The notes: a model not told the origin generated them from the sequence alone. A stretch of 18,256 bases of DNA from Deltaproteobacteria bacterium (GCA_030596405.1 JAUVKB010000018.1:1-18256), one strand, 5' to 3'. Shown: positions 1 through 6,961, counted from the stretch's first letter. Numbers and translations: made by a program.

Positions 1-42
1 AAAGTCGTTGGCGAGTTGCAGTTCATTGTTTATGGGGGACAT
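1..42 (-). CDS. N-terminus of a possible Pif1-like helicase/AAA ATPase, cut by window edge
   Basis: Only the first 14 codons are in the window. They read MSPINNELQLANDF from an ATG at 42-40, preceded by an AAGGA-type ribosome binding site 6 to 7 nt upstream. The motif E-L-Q-L-A-x-D-F directly after the start is what I recall at the N-terminus of a Pif1/RecD-like family of ATP-dependent DNA helicases, where a P-loop follows shortly after. The P-loop itself lies outside the window, so the assignment rests on a very short match. What is seen directly is a start codon, a ribosome binding site and an open frame to the edge. The helicase identity is inference. Confidence 0.4.
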   Translation of the reverse strand, partial: MSPINNELQLANDF

Positions 43-511
43 AGTTTTCCTTATCAGTTTCCGGTATTCTCAAAATTCACAAAATCAATCAACAATACTG
101 CTCCCAGGAATAGTGCCTTTATCTTCTTATTCCATTCGACTGGAAATGAAACCCCGAAATTGTCTGCGTCTGTAAAACCTTAATTAAGTAGAGCCCGAAC
201 AAAAACCCCGAAATATGAATTTTCAAATTTTTTATCAACGTTCCATAACCTCTCCATTTTAACAGAAAATTAACGCTAACTTAATAACACTCTCAAATTA
301 GTGTGGAATAAAACATTATGTTCAAGTACTCGTGCGCTGAAAGATAATAATTTGAAAGAGATACTTCTTATATTTTCGCGTTTCTTTTTGTAGTTGATTT
401 AATCGTCTTCAGTCTCAGATTCGATCAAAGATCGAAACCATAATGACCTGGAAACTATTACTTGAGAGAAAGTTATAAACGAAAATTTTATACAAAAAAA
501 GGAAAAAGCAA
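43..511. other. Non-coding spacer between divergent genes
   Basis: About 470 bp, clearly more AT-rich than the flanking genes, with no convincing reading frame on either strand. It must hold the promoters for the leftward gene at the edge and the rightward phosphodiesterase. It contains a 7-bp inverted repeat (420-436), a 10-bp palindrome CTTAATTAAG (179-188) and an 11-bp direct repeat AACCCCGAAAT (150-160 and 204-214). I could not pick a persuasive -35/-10 pair. Confidence 0.6.
420..436. repeat. 7-bp inverted repeat upstream of the phosphodiesterase gene
   Basis: TTCGATC, 3-nt spacer AAA, then GATCGAA: perfect arms about 80 bp upstream of the start at 515. It could be an operator or a small leader hairpin. 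A 7-bp match with a short spacer could also arise by chance in this much AT-rich DNA. Confidence 0.35.
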
Positions 512-514
512 TTG

Positions 515-1387
515 ATGAACACTATTTTAGTGATTATTGACGGATGTCGTTCCGATGGCTTAGAACTGGCAAAAACGCCAAACATTGATCATATGATCAA
601 AAACGGCGCACACACCTTAAACGCCCAAACCGTGACTCCTTCTATTACCCTACCTGCGCATTTCAGCATCTTCACATCTCTGCCGCCGATAGCGCATAAT
701 GTGCTTACTAATACTGGATCCCCCAATCCGTCATCCACAGCAAGAAGCATTATAGATATGGCGAAAGATTTCGGCAAAAAAACCGCGGCTTTTTACTCCT
801 GGGAGCATTTTAGAAATCTTTCAGCGCCCGGTTCCCTCGACTACTCACACTTTATAAACAGCGGCTCTGTGGAAAACTGCGATATTGAAATTGCACAGGC
901 AGCAGCCGGTTACCTGAACTCCCGCTGTCCTGACTTCTGTTTTATTTATTTCGAAGAAACCGATATTGCCGGACACAGGACAGGGTTTATGTCCGCGGAG
1001 TACCTTGACGCCATTGAGACGGCCGATACAGCGCTTGGCATCATCTTAAATGCGCTGGAAAGAGCAAATCTGTCTGACTATTACAGTATCATACTACATA
1101 GTGATCATGGCGGTATCAACTACCATCATATGGAAAATACGCCGGAGGTAATGACTGTCCCATGGATTGCAGTTGGTCCTGGAGTGAGACAAAAATACAT
1201 AATTAAAGGCAAGGTAAATATTATTGACACAGCACCGACTCTTGCCGGTTTGATGGATATGCCTGTGCATCATACCTGGCAGGGGCGGGCTATAAGTGAA
1301 ATATTCAAGCCAAGCGTTTTTGAAACGCTTCAGTTTGAATTTTTGCATTCTGAATTTGACGTCCGCCCCTTTGTTCATTGCAATTGA
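515..1387 (+). CDS. Alkaline phosphatase superfamily phosphodiesterase/nucleotide pyrophosphatase-like protein
   Basis: 290 residues from the ATG at 515. A TTG directly before it at 512 is also open, but the ATG sits better behind the GGAAAAA sequence at 501-507. The fold is recognisable as a type I phosphodiesterase/nucleotide pyrophosphatase within the alkaline phosphatase superfamily. The first metal ligand is in IIDG (Asp9), the nucleophile is probably Thr45 in TPSITLPAHFS, and the metal-binding residues Asp150 and His154 lie in DIAGH. Asp197-His198 lie in HSDHGG, with further His at 204-205 and the late IDTAPTLAGL segment typical of the family. There is no signal peptide or membrane segment, so it is probably cytoplasmic. 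The substrate (nucleotide, phosphonate, phospholipid or cofactor ester) cannot be told. About 24 residues after the conserved end look unconserved, and a perfect hairpin sits in that tail. It stands alone, with no operon partner. Confidence 0.8.
   Translation: MNTILVIIDGCRSDGLELAKTPNIDHMIKNGAHTLNAQTVTPSITLPAHFSIFTSLPPIAHNVLTNTGSPNPSSTARSIIDMAKDFGKKTAAFYSWEHFRNLSAPGSLDYSHFINSGSVENCDIEIAQAAAGYLNSRCPDFCFIYFEETDIAGHRTGFMSAEYLDAIETADTALGIILNALERANLSDYYSIILHSDHGGINYHHMENTPEVMTVPWIAVGPGVRQKYIIKGKVNIIDTAPTLAGLMDMPVHHTWQGRAISEIFKPSVFETLQFEFLHSEFDVRPFVHCN
1312..1330 (+). repeat. Perfect 8-bp hairpin in the 3' end of the phosphodiesterase gene
   Basis: AAGCGTTT, loop TTG, AAACGCTT, lying inside the coding sequence about 20 codons before the stop and followed by a T-rich stretch (1332-1345) without a clean U-tract. 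It may be a weak intrinsic terminator that has become part of an extended reading frame, or a chance palindrome. Confidence 0.5.
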
Positions 1388-1407
1388 TAACAATAAATAC
1401 TCTTTAA

Positions 1408-1743
1408 TCTGGCACAGCCGGCGATCTTGGTCCTGAAGGACTCATTTTTATCCCGGAAACAGAGAGCCCCTGTGGGAAGCCGCTTTTGGTGGTGGGCTAC
1501 GAGGTCAGCGGTTCAACAAGCATTTATGAAATAAACGCAGACGATCTGTTTTTCGCAGGCGACATTGACGGCGATGGCGATGTGGACAGAGATGATGTGA
1601 ATATCATCAAAGCGCATCTGCGTGAGCCTGCCGGTGTGTGCCCGAAATGCGATATTGACGGCGACGGTGTCATTACGATTCTGGATTCCGGGAAACTGGT
1701 AAAGATGTGCACCTGTCCGAGATGCTTGTGCGAATGCGAATAG
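1408..1743 (+). pseudogene. C-terminal remnant of a secreted choice-of-anchor I plus dockerin-like protein
   Basis: The frame opens right after a stop at 1405-1407 and runs 111 codons to TAG. No ATG start with a ribosome binding site is present; a TTG at 1486 would only cover the last 85 codons. The first part (SGTAGDLGPEGLIFIP, then a GKPLLVVGYEVSGSTSIYEI segment) matches the very end of choice-of-anchor I domains. It is followed by two calcium-binding dockerin-type repeats, DIDGDGDVDRDDVNIIKAHL and DIDGDGVITILDSGKLVKMC, and a short cysteine-rich tail (CTCPRCLCECE). In intact proteins this arrangement sits at the C-terminus of a large exported protein. The whole N-terminal part and signal peptide are absent, so I read it as a truncated leftover. 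An automatic annotation may list 1486-1743 as a small hypothetical protein. Confidence 0.7.
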
Positions 1744-1797
1744 AAAACCGGCATTATTAATTTAGTATAGTTGCAAGCCCGTCGTCCCATTTGGCCA

Positions 1798-2614
1798 TTA
1801 AAAGCATGACGGAATGCTGAAGCATTTTTTTGCTTTTACTATAGCATTTAGTCTTCCTTCTAAGCCTTGCAAGAAGTCGTAAATAACTCCTTTATTTTCA
1901 TCCAGAACTTTAAAAACAGCATCTTTAATTTGCCTAAAAAAGCTGATTTGCTTTTATGATCAGTTCAGGATTTGCCAGAAGCACTTTTAAGGCTTTGCCG
2001 GAGTTTTTGTAAAGCAGGGTTGTGTAAAGTTTTCCATCAGGTGTCTGCATCAGAAACTTGTCCCGATAACTCCGGGCAAGATCAAGATCCGACAGATTGT
2101 CAAACATAGTATCATAAGCGGTTTCCCATACTGCTGCAGAATATTCGTCTGCTCCGATATCAACAACACCATCCATAATCCGTGGCTCACCGTCCATATC
2201 GGTAGCCGGGAGTCCGGGAGCATTATTATCCCCGGTATTATAGCATGGAGAACCATCAGATATATGATAATCTCCATTTGCAGGGTTTACAAACAAAGGA
2301 TCCAGATTATTCAGGTTGCTCGAATCAATGGGAAAAGGGATTTCAATATAAGTTCCAGCAGAACTCTGATCAAAATCATTGTGAAAAAGATTAACAGTGG
2401 AAGGTATGGAATCGTGATCGTAGTCGTTATTAATGTAAAAATCAGCTCCCAGTGAAGCAATGTTGCCCCAGATAATGTTATTGTAAATACCCGCATTTTT
2501 GCTTATGGTATTGCTGGTCATGGTGAGAGTGCCAGCGCCAGAAACATAGATCCCACCGCCGCCACCGTATCCACAAAATATTGGATACGGCCGATACCGC
2601 ATAATACATTGCAA
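1798..2614 (-). pseudogene. N-truncated, frameshifted parallel-beta-helix/choice-of-anchor Q protein
   Basis: An open frame from 2614 (TTG) to TAG at 1934-1936 encodes 226 residues. The first 16 are unlike any domain. Then come GYGGGGGIYVSGAG and further beta-helix repeat material, the LDPLFVNPANGDYHISDGSPC segment and VDIGADEYSA, the hallmark end of choice-of-anchor Q/right-handed beta-helix proteins. A helical C-terminal region follows (LARSYRDKFLMQTPDGKLY onward) and is cut by the TAG. Directly after it, one frame over, a coherent reading frame continues from 1933 (RQIKDAVFKVLDENKGVIYD...) to a TAA at 1798-1800. The break falls in a run of six T on the coding strand (1936-1941). The N-terminal bulk and signal sequence are missing. 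I therefore call a decayed fragment of an exported protein; the frameshift could alternatively be a sequencing error. Confidence 0.7.
1801..1836 (+). terminator. Possible nested hairpin with T-run after the dockerin remnant
   Basis: An inner stem AATGC/GCATT with loop TGAA (1813-1826) runs into seven T residues (1825-1831). An outer pair AAAGCA (1801-1806) and TGCTTT (1831-1836) can extend it. It lies between two convergent remnants and overlaps the frameshifted tail of the leftward one, so it could be the old terminator of the rightward gene. Confidence 0.35.
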
Positions 2615-2746
2615 GAAAATATAACCGCCTGCAACATGTATAAAAGATATTAATTTTCTTGATAGACAGCGTTGCTTTTAATAATAAACAAAACAGGAAT
2701 TATTTTTGACACTCTTGTAAAAAGTGCAAATCTGGAGAGATACGTT

Positions 2747-3751
2747 ATGATCGAAGCAAAATTTATTCTCATGTTAATGTTATTGCTGGCACTTTTAGCC
2801 TTTTCAGCCTTTTTTTCAGGGTCTGAAACAGCGCTCATGGCCATCAACAGATTACGTTTAAAGCATTTGGCGAAAACCATGCCGAAAAGGGTCAAGCTTG
2901 TCGAGCATCTGTTAAAAAAGCCGGAACGGCTTATCGGGACGATTTTGCTGGGAAACAATCTTGTAAATGTAGCCATGTCTGCGATAGCCACTCTCATGGC
3001 TGTTTCATTATGGGGTGAAAAAGGGATTATTTATGTTGCTGCCGTATTAACGCTTGTTATTTTGATTTTTGCCGAAATCACTCCAAAGGTATATGCAAAA
3101 TATTTTAACGAACGCGTCTCCTTTATAGCAGCGCCCATTCTCAGTGTTATCATTATTGTTTTTAATCCTGTCGTAGTGCTGGTAACATACCTTAGCAACA
3201 AAATTCTTTTCTTAATCGGTATTGACGTCTCTAAAATAAAAAAATCCGTTATGACGGAAGAAGAAATGCAGACGTACATCAACGTCGGTTGGGCCGAAGG
3301 CGCTATTACCGATGAAGAGAGAAAAATAATGTCAAGGGTTTTTACATTAAACGACAAAACAGCCGGAGATATTATGGTGCCTGAAAAAAAGATGACGGTT
3401 TTATCTATCGATGACACTATTGATAAAGCTGTTAAAATAGTTTTGAAAACCGGTTTTTCCCGTTTCCCCGTCACCGGGGCGGACGGCAAAGAAATAGCAG
3501 GATCGATACATGCAAAAGATTTATTCAAAGTGTTGGACAAAAAAACGCCGGGCGCATTGGCAGATATAGTAAAACCTCCTTACTATATATCATCTGATAA
3601 AAAAATTGATGACCAACTTCTAAGTTTCAAGACAAAAAGGTTTCATCAGGCAATCGTAACCGATAATAAAGGTAAAATAGTCGGCCTTGTTACGCTGGAG
3701 GATGTCCTGGAAGAATTGGTCGGAAGCATTAAAGATGAACATGACAAGTAA
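2747..3751 (+). CDS. CNNM/CorB-type membrane protein (DUF21 plus two CBS domains)
   Basis: 334 residues from the ATG at 2747, chosen because GGAGAG at 2734-2739 gives a well-spaced ribosome binding site; a TTG further upstream at 2672 has none. The N-terminal DUF21 domain spans roughly residues 1-160. It has a first membrane helix ending in FFSGSETAL (22-30), more hydrophobic segments around 62-90, 95-110 and 127-150, and the conserved FAEITPKVYAK motif (about 108-118). Two CBS domains follow (about 200-255 and 270-325), ending in IVGLVTLEDVLEELVG. Family members (CorB/CorC, HlyC-like, CNNM) are inner-membrane proteins linked to Mg2+ or Co2+ transport or tolerance, with CBS domains sensing nucleotides. 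The C-terminal CorC_HlyC domain common in bacterial members is absent, since the protein stops just after the second CBS domain. Its stop is 10 bp from the stop of the convergent cobT. Confidence 0.88.
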   Translation: MIEAKFILMLMLLLALLAFSAFFSGSETALMAINRLRLKHLAKTMPKRVKLVEHLLKKPERLIGTILLGNNLVNVAMSAIATLMAVSLWGEKGIIYVAAVLTLVILIFAEITPKVYAKYFNERVSFIAAPILSVIIIVFNPVVVLVTYLSNKILFLIGIDVSKIKKSVMTEEEMQTYINVGWAEGAITDEERKIMSRVFTLNDKTAGDIMVPEKKMTVLSIDDTIDKAVKIVLKTGFSRFPVTGADGKEIAGSIHAKDLFKVLDKKTPGALADIVKPPYYISSDKKIDDQLLSFKTKRFHQAIVTDNKGKIVGLVTLEDVLEELVGSIKDEHDK

Positions 3752-3761
3752 TGACGATCTG

Positions 3762-4820
3762 TCACTGGGCGTCATCAATTGCGACCTCTTTAAAAGTTTT
3801 TATTTCAAAAAGTATCCGTGTCGCGGCATCAATGAGTCCCATGGCAAGCGCAGCGCCCGTCCCTTCCCCAAGCCGGAGTTTCAGGTCCAGAAGCGGTTTC
3901 AATCTTAAATAATCCAGCATAAAGCGATGGCCGGTCTCAACAGAATTATGACTTGCAAAAAGATACTTGCCTGCCAAAGGGGCCAGTTCACAGGCGATCA
4001 ACGCCCCGGCAGTTGAAATAAAGCCGTCACACACAACAGGTATGCCGTGTGCCGCAGCACCGAGTACAACCCCTGCGATGCCGCCGATTTCAAAACCTCC
4101 CACCTTGGACAAAACATCGATGGGATCATTAGGATCCGGAACATTAAATGCCAGCCCCCTGTTTAACGCATCGATCTTTTTTCTCAGGCCTTTCTCATCT
4201 ATCCCCGTCCCTTTCCCTGTCAACTGTTCTAACGGAAGTTTTGAATAAACAGCTATTATTGCTGAAGATGGAGTTGTGTTTCCTATGCCCATATCACCGG
4301 TGCCGATAATATGGACAGGTTTTTTCCCTAAAAGTTCCTCGACAATTTCGATGCCGTTTTTAAGGCTCTTAACAGCTTCCGCCCTTGTCATGGCCGGCCC
4401 TTTGGTAAAATTTGCAGTGCCTCTTTGTACCTTTTTATGGAAAATGGGAAGATCCGGTTCAAAATCCCAGTCAACGCCAAGGTCGGCGACCACGACTTCG
4501 GCGCCTGCGTGACGCGCAATGACGTTTATCGATGCCCCGCCCTTTACAAAGTTATAGACCATTTGATGTGTGACATCTGATGGAAACAGGCTGACACCTT
4601 CAGCACATATGCCGTGATCACCTGCGCAGGTCACAATAATCTTGTTGGTTAGTTGAACATCTATTGTTTTAAAAATAGAGGCAAGTCTTGCTCCGACATC
4701 TTCGAGTATCCCCAAACTTCCGGCAGGACGCGCCTGGTGCCTCAATCTTTCTTTAGCGGCCTCATAGATTTTTATATCCGGTTCTTTTATGTTTTGGATG
4801 ACTTTTTTTATCAGATCCAT
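3762..4820 (-). CDS. cobT: Nicotinate-nucleotide--dimethylbenzimidazole phosphoribosyltransferase
   Basis: 352 residues, the usual length for CobT. The enzyme transfers phosphoribose from nicotinate mononucleotide to the lower-ligand base (dimethylbenzimidazole or a relative), activating it for the last steps of cobalamin assembly in the cytoplasm. Visible family features are LRHQARPAGSLGILE near the N-terminus, CAGDHGICAEGVSLFPSDVT, the GTGDMGIGNTTPSSAI loop, the GIDEKGLRKK segment, VCDGFISTAGAL, and GEGTGAALA at 318-326, with Glu319 as the expected catalytic base. The start is ATG with GGAATAAG just upstream. No other cobalamin gene is in the window, so it stands alone, convergent with the CNNM gene. 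No cobalamin riboswitch is visible in the short leader, which instead holds a tandem repeat. Confidence 0.95.
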   Translation of the reverse strand: MDLIKKVIQNIKEPDIKIYEAAKERLRHQARPAGSLGILEDVGARLASIFKTIDVQLTNKIIVTCAGDHGICAEGVSLFPSDVTHQMVYNFVKGGASINVIARHAGAEVVVADLGVDWDFEPDLPIFHKKVQRGTANFTKGPAMTRAEAVKSLKNGIEIVEELLGKKPVHIIGTGDMGIGNTTPSSAIIAVYSKLPLEQLTGKGTGIDEKGLRKKIDALNRGLAFNVPDPNDPIDVLSKVGGFEIGGIAGVVLGAAAHGIPVVCDGFISTAGALIACELAPLAGKYLFASHNSVETGHRFMLDYLRLKPLLDLKLRLGEGTGAALAMGLIDAATRILFEIKTFKEVAIDDAQ

Positions 4821-4839
4821 GCTTATTCCATTTTTTGTT

Positions 4840-4881
4840 AAGATCCAGTTATGAAGATCCAGTTATGAAGTACCCGTTATG
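4840..4881. repeat. Three tandem 14-bp repeats just upstream of cobT
   Basis: Two identical copies of AAGATCCAGTTATG (4840-4853, 4854-4867) and a third diverged copy AAGTACCCGTTATG (4868-4881). They begin 20 bp upstream of the cobT start on its promoter side. They look like a recent slippage expansion, but could also serve as repeated operator sites. Confidence 0.8.
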
Positions 4882-5008
4882 AAGTAAGTGTTGCGTTAAG
4901 GCATTCAGATTCAAGTTATGGGTCAAAAATTAACGCTTGCAATTTAGTAAAAAAGATGCGTAAAAATAATTTTTTTAAAAGCAACGTCCGGCCCGAATTT
5001 TGATCTGA

Positions 5009-5040
5009 TTTTAGTTCGGGTTTTAGTTCGGCTATATAAT
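5009..5040 (+). promoter_or_regulatory. Probable tRNA-Ser promoter with 12-bp tandem duplication
   Basis: A consensus-like -10 box TATAAT lies at 5035-5040, 15 bp before the mature tRNA start. Immediately upstream is a tandem duplication of TTTTAGTTCGGG (5009-5020) and TTTTAGTTCGGC (5021-5032). At 17-bp spacing the -35 position would be TAGTTC (5012-5017), which is a poor match, so the -10 box carries most of the evidence. Confidence 0.5.
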
Positions 5041-5055
5041 TAAAAAAATTAAATT

Positions 5056-5149
5056 GGAGAGATGTCCGAGCTGGCTGAAGGAGCACGACTGGAAATCGTG
5101 TGTGCTGCCACAAGCGGCACCGAGGGTTCGAATCCCTCTCTCTCCGCCA
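5056..5149 (+). tRNA. tRNA-Ser, anticodon GGA
   Basis: The cloverleaf can be folded by hand. Acceptor GGAGAGA (5056-5062) pairs with TCTCTCC (5139-5145), followed by discriminator G and an encoded CCA (5147-5149). The anticodon stem CACGA/TCGTG encloses loop CTGGAAA with anticodon GGA at 5091-5093, reading UCC and UCU. A long variable arm (TGCTGCC/GGCACC region) marks a class II tRNA, as expected for serine. The T arm is GAGGG TTCGAAT CCCTC. It lies about 150 bp upstream of dnaX on the same strand, an arrangement I recall from other deltaproteobacteria. Confidence 0.97.
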
Positions 5150-5221
5150 TAAAATACCAAAAATACCAAAAAAAATATCAGGGAACAAAAATCGTTCTCC
5201 CGAATTTGTATCTAAAACATA

Positions 5222-5251
5222 TTGCTTCAGACTTCAACATAATTTTATAAG
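5222..5251 (+). promoter_or_regulatory. Candidate sigma-70-like promoter for dnaX-ybaB
   Basis: TTGCTT (5222-5227), 18-bp spacer, TATAAG (5246-5251), 50 bp upstream of the dnaX start. It is the best hexamer pair in the tRNA-dnaX gap. The gap also holds a short imperfect tandem of AAATACCAA (5152-5169) right after the tRNA. Confidence 0.35.
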
Positions 5252-5300
5252 ATGAAATCTTTGCAAAATCTTCATAATCCGTACCCTGGAAATTTTCTTT

Positions 5301-6950
5301 ATGTCCTATCTTGTTCTTGCGCGTAAGTACCGTCCCCAGACCTTTGATCAGGTAATAAAACAGGACCATATTACCCGCACCCTGACCAATGCAATTTTAT
5401 CGGGGCGTGTTGCTCATGCTATTCTGTTTTCCGGGCCAAGAGGCACAGGAAAAACGACTGTGGCCAGGATATTGGCAAAGTCAATGAATTGTAAAGAGGG
5501 GCCAACGCCGACTCCATGCAATGTCTGCCGGTCATGCATGGAAATTACCACAGGAAGTGCGGCGGATGTATTTGAAATTGACGGGGCATCGAATAACAGC
5601 GTGGACCAGATAAGGGAGCTTCGTGAAAATATCAAGTATATGCCTGCGCACAGTCTATACAAAATATATATTATAGATGAAGTCCACATGCTCAGCATAG
5701 CGGCTTTTAACGCTCTTTTAAAAACGCTTGAAGAGCCACCGCCCCATATCATGTTTATTTTTGCCACTACTGAACCCCACAAAATTCCGGTGACTATTCT
5801 TTCCAGGTGTCAGCGCCACGATTTTAATCGTATAGGTATTGAATCTATTGCAGGGCATATGGAAACGATTTGTGCGAAAGAAGGCGCTGATATCACAACC
5901 GACAGTTTGCGGATGATTGCAAATGAAGCGGGCGGGAGTATGAGAGACGCTTTAAGCCTTCTTGATCAGGTAATATCCTGCGCAAAAGGCACGATGACAC
6001 GTGAAAGTGTATTAGATATTCTCGGCATTATCGACAGGAAATTTATTTTTGATATTTCAGGGGCTGTTTTACGTGGGGATGTTCCACAGGTACTTGACGT
6101 GCTTGACGAAATTTACAGTCGAGGCCATGAAATCAGAAAGCTGTATGCGGATCTTATTGAACATTTCAGAAACCTGCTTATTGTCAGCATGGGGAAAAAA
6201 ATCGACAAACTGATTGATTTGCCGGCCCATGAAATTGAACTTATGCAAGATCAGGTAAAGGATATACCGGCAGCTTTTTTAAAACAGATTGTAAATATTT
6301 TGTTCCGTGAGGAAGCAACGATAAAGTTTTCCAGTCACCCTAAACTGGCGCTTGAAATAATTTTGATTCAGATGCTTCATGTTAAACCTGCTCTGCCGAT
6401 TGATAAACTCATAGAAAAACTAGATAATTTGCAAAAAAATATTTTAAAAATCCGTCCGGGTTACAGCGACCAGGAGGATAAGCCTGCTTTGGAGTATAGT
6501 ACAATAGACTTGCAAGAAACGGAAAACGAAGTTAAAGACTCAACCATATCAACAGAATATGTTGCCGACCAAACTTTTGATCAGGAAGAAGATATTGAGA
6601 GTATATGGAAAAAATTTAATGACGTTATTTCAGAGAGTCAACCTTCTCTTGCAGCGAATCTGACAAAAGGTGTCTTGAAAAAACTGACTGAAAAAAGCAT
6701 GGAAATTGAAATAAACGGTAATGCTTTTAATATCAATATGATACAGCGCGAAAAAAACTTGTCGATTTTGAAAAAAATCTGTAGCGATTTTTTCGGCAGA
6801 AAGATGGATATTATAATTACAGCCAAAAAAAAACGGAACATTAAAAATTCGCTGGACAATCGGTTGAAACAGGCGGCTTTAGACCACCCCCTGGTTTCTG
6901 ATGCAATAGAAATTTTTAACGGCGAGGTTGTAGACGTCAAGATTTTATAG
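5301..6950 (+). CDS. dnaX: DNA polymerase III subunits tau/gamma
   Basis: 549 residues beginning with the canonical SYLVLARKYRPQTFDQV. It is the AAA+ motor of the clamp loader, opening and loading the beta clamp at replication forks. The Walker A motif GPRGTGKT is at 45-52, the zinc-binding cysteines are 64, 73, 76 and 79, Walker B IIDE is at 124-127, the SRC motif is at 168-170, and sensor 2 GGSMRDAL is at 211-218. The collar domain III runs to about residue 365. A low-complexity acidic linker (about 390-430) and a C-terminal tau-specific domain follow. The tail IEIFNGEVVDVKIL is typical of DnaX and of the polymerase-binding region. Only a weak ribosome binding site (GGA about 12 nt upstream) precedes the ATG, yet the N-terminus leaves little doubt about the start. 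It is followed by ybaB after 11 bp. An A7 slippery sequence at 6433-6439 sits exactly where a gamma-type product could end. Confidence 0.95.
   Translation: MSYLVLARKYRPQTFDQVIKQDHITRTLTNAILSGRVAHAILFSGPRGTGKTTVARILAKSMNCKEGPTPTPCNVCRSCMEITTGSAADVFEIDGASNNSVDQIRELRENIKYMPAHSLYKIYIIDEVHMLSIAAFNALLKTLEEPPPHIMFIFATTEPHKIPVTILSRCQRHDFNRIGIESIAGHMETICAKEGADITTDSLRMIANEAGGSMRDALSLLDQVISCAKGTMTRESVLDILGIIDRKFIFDISGAVLRGDVPQVLDVLDEIYSRGHEIRKLYADLIEHFRNLLIVSMGKKIDKLIDLPAHEIELMQDQVKDIPAAFLKQIVNILFREEATIKFSSHPKLALEIILIQMLHVKPALPIDKLIEKLDNLQKNILKIRPGYSDQEDKPALEYSTIDLQETENEVKDSTISTEYVADQTFDQEEDIESIWKKFNDVISESQPSLAANLTKGVLKKLTEKSMEIEINGNAFNINMIQREKNLSILKKICSDFFGRKMDIIITAKKKRNIKNSLDNRLKQAALDHPLVSDAIEIFNGEVVDVKIL
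6432..6481 (+). promoter_or_regulatory. Candidate -1 frameshift/slippage site producing a gamma-like DnaX
   Basis: In frame, codons read CAA AAA AAT with seven A residues at 6433-6439, giving the heptamer A AAA AAT. A -1 shift there (or insertion of two A, or loss of one, by transcriptional slippage) would add YFKNPSGLQRPGG after residue 380 and stop at TAA 6479-6481. The product would be 393 residues, ending just past the collar domain as gamma does in other bacteria. An imperfect stem (TCCGGG at 6455-6460 region with CCAGGA at 6470-6475) begins shortly downstream. This is inferred from position and sequence only. Confidence 0.4.
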
Positions 6951-6961
6951 GAGGTATATCA

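Noticed and set aside
246..257. Minus-strand ATG GAA CGT TGA behind GGAGAGG, a three-codon leader peptide
   Set aside because: A minimal leader is conceivable, but a single ribosome-binding-site-like match in AT-rich spacer DNA is not enough evidence.
4821..5055. Cobalamin riboswitch upstream of cobT
   Set aside because: The leader is short and filled by tandem repeats; no B12-box-like sequence is visible.
4916..5188. A 90-codon minus-strand frame across tRNA-Ser
   Set aside because: It is antisense to the tRNA; residues such as RERDSNPRC are the usual artefact of translating a tRNA gene backwards.
6192..6250. A7 run at 6195-6201 in dnaX as a frameshift site
   Set aside because: The preceding base is G, so the slippery heptamer is poor, and the -1 product would end near residue 307, inside the collar domain, which would not give a gamma-like protein.
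6822..6835. A9 run near the 3' end of dnaX
   Set aside because: It resembles the Thermus slippage run, but it lies near residue 510 of 549, so slippage would only alter the extreme C-terminus.
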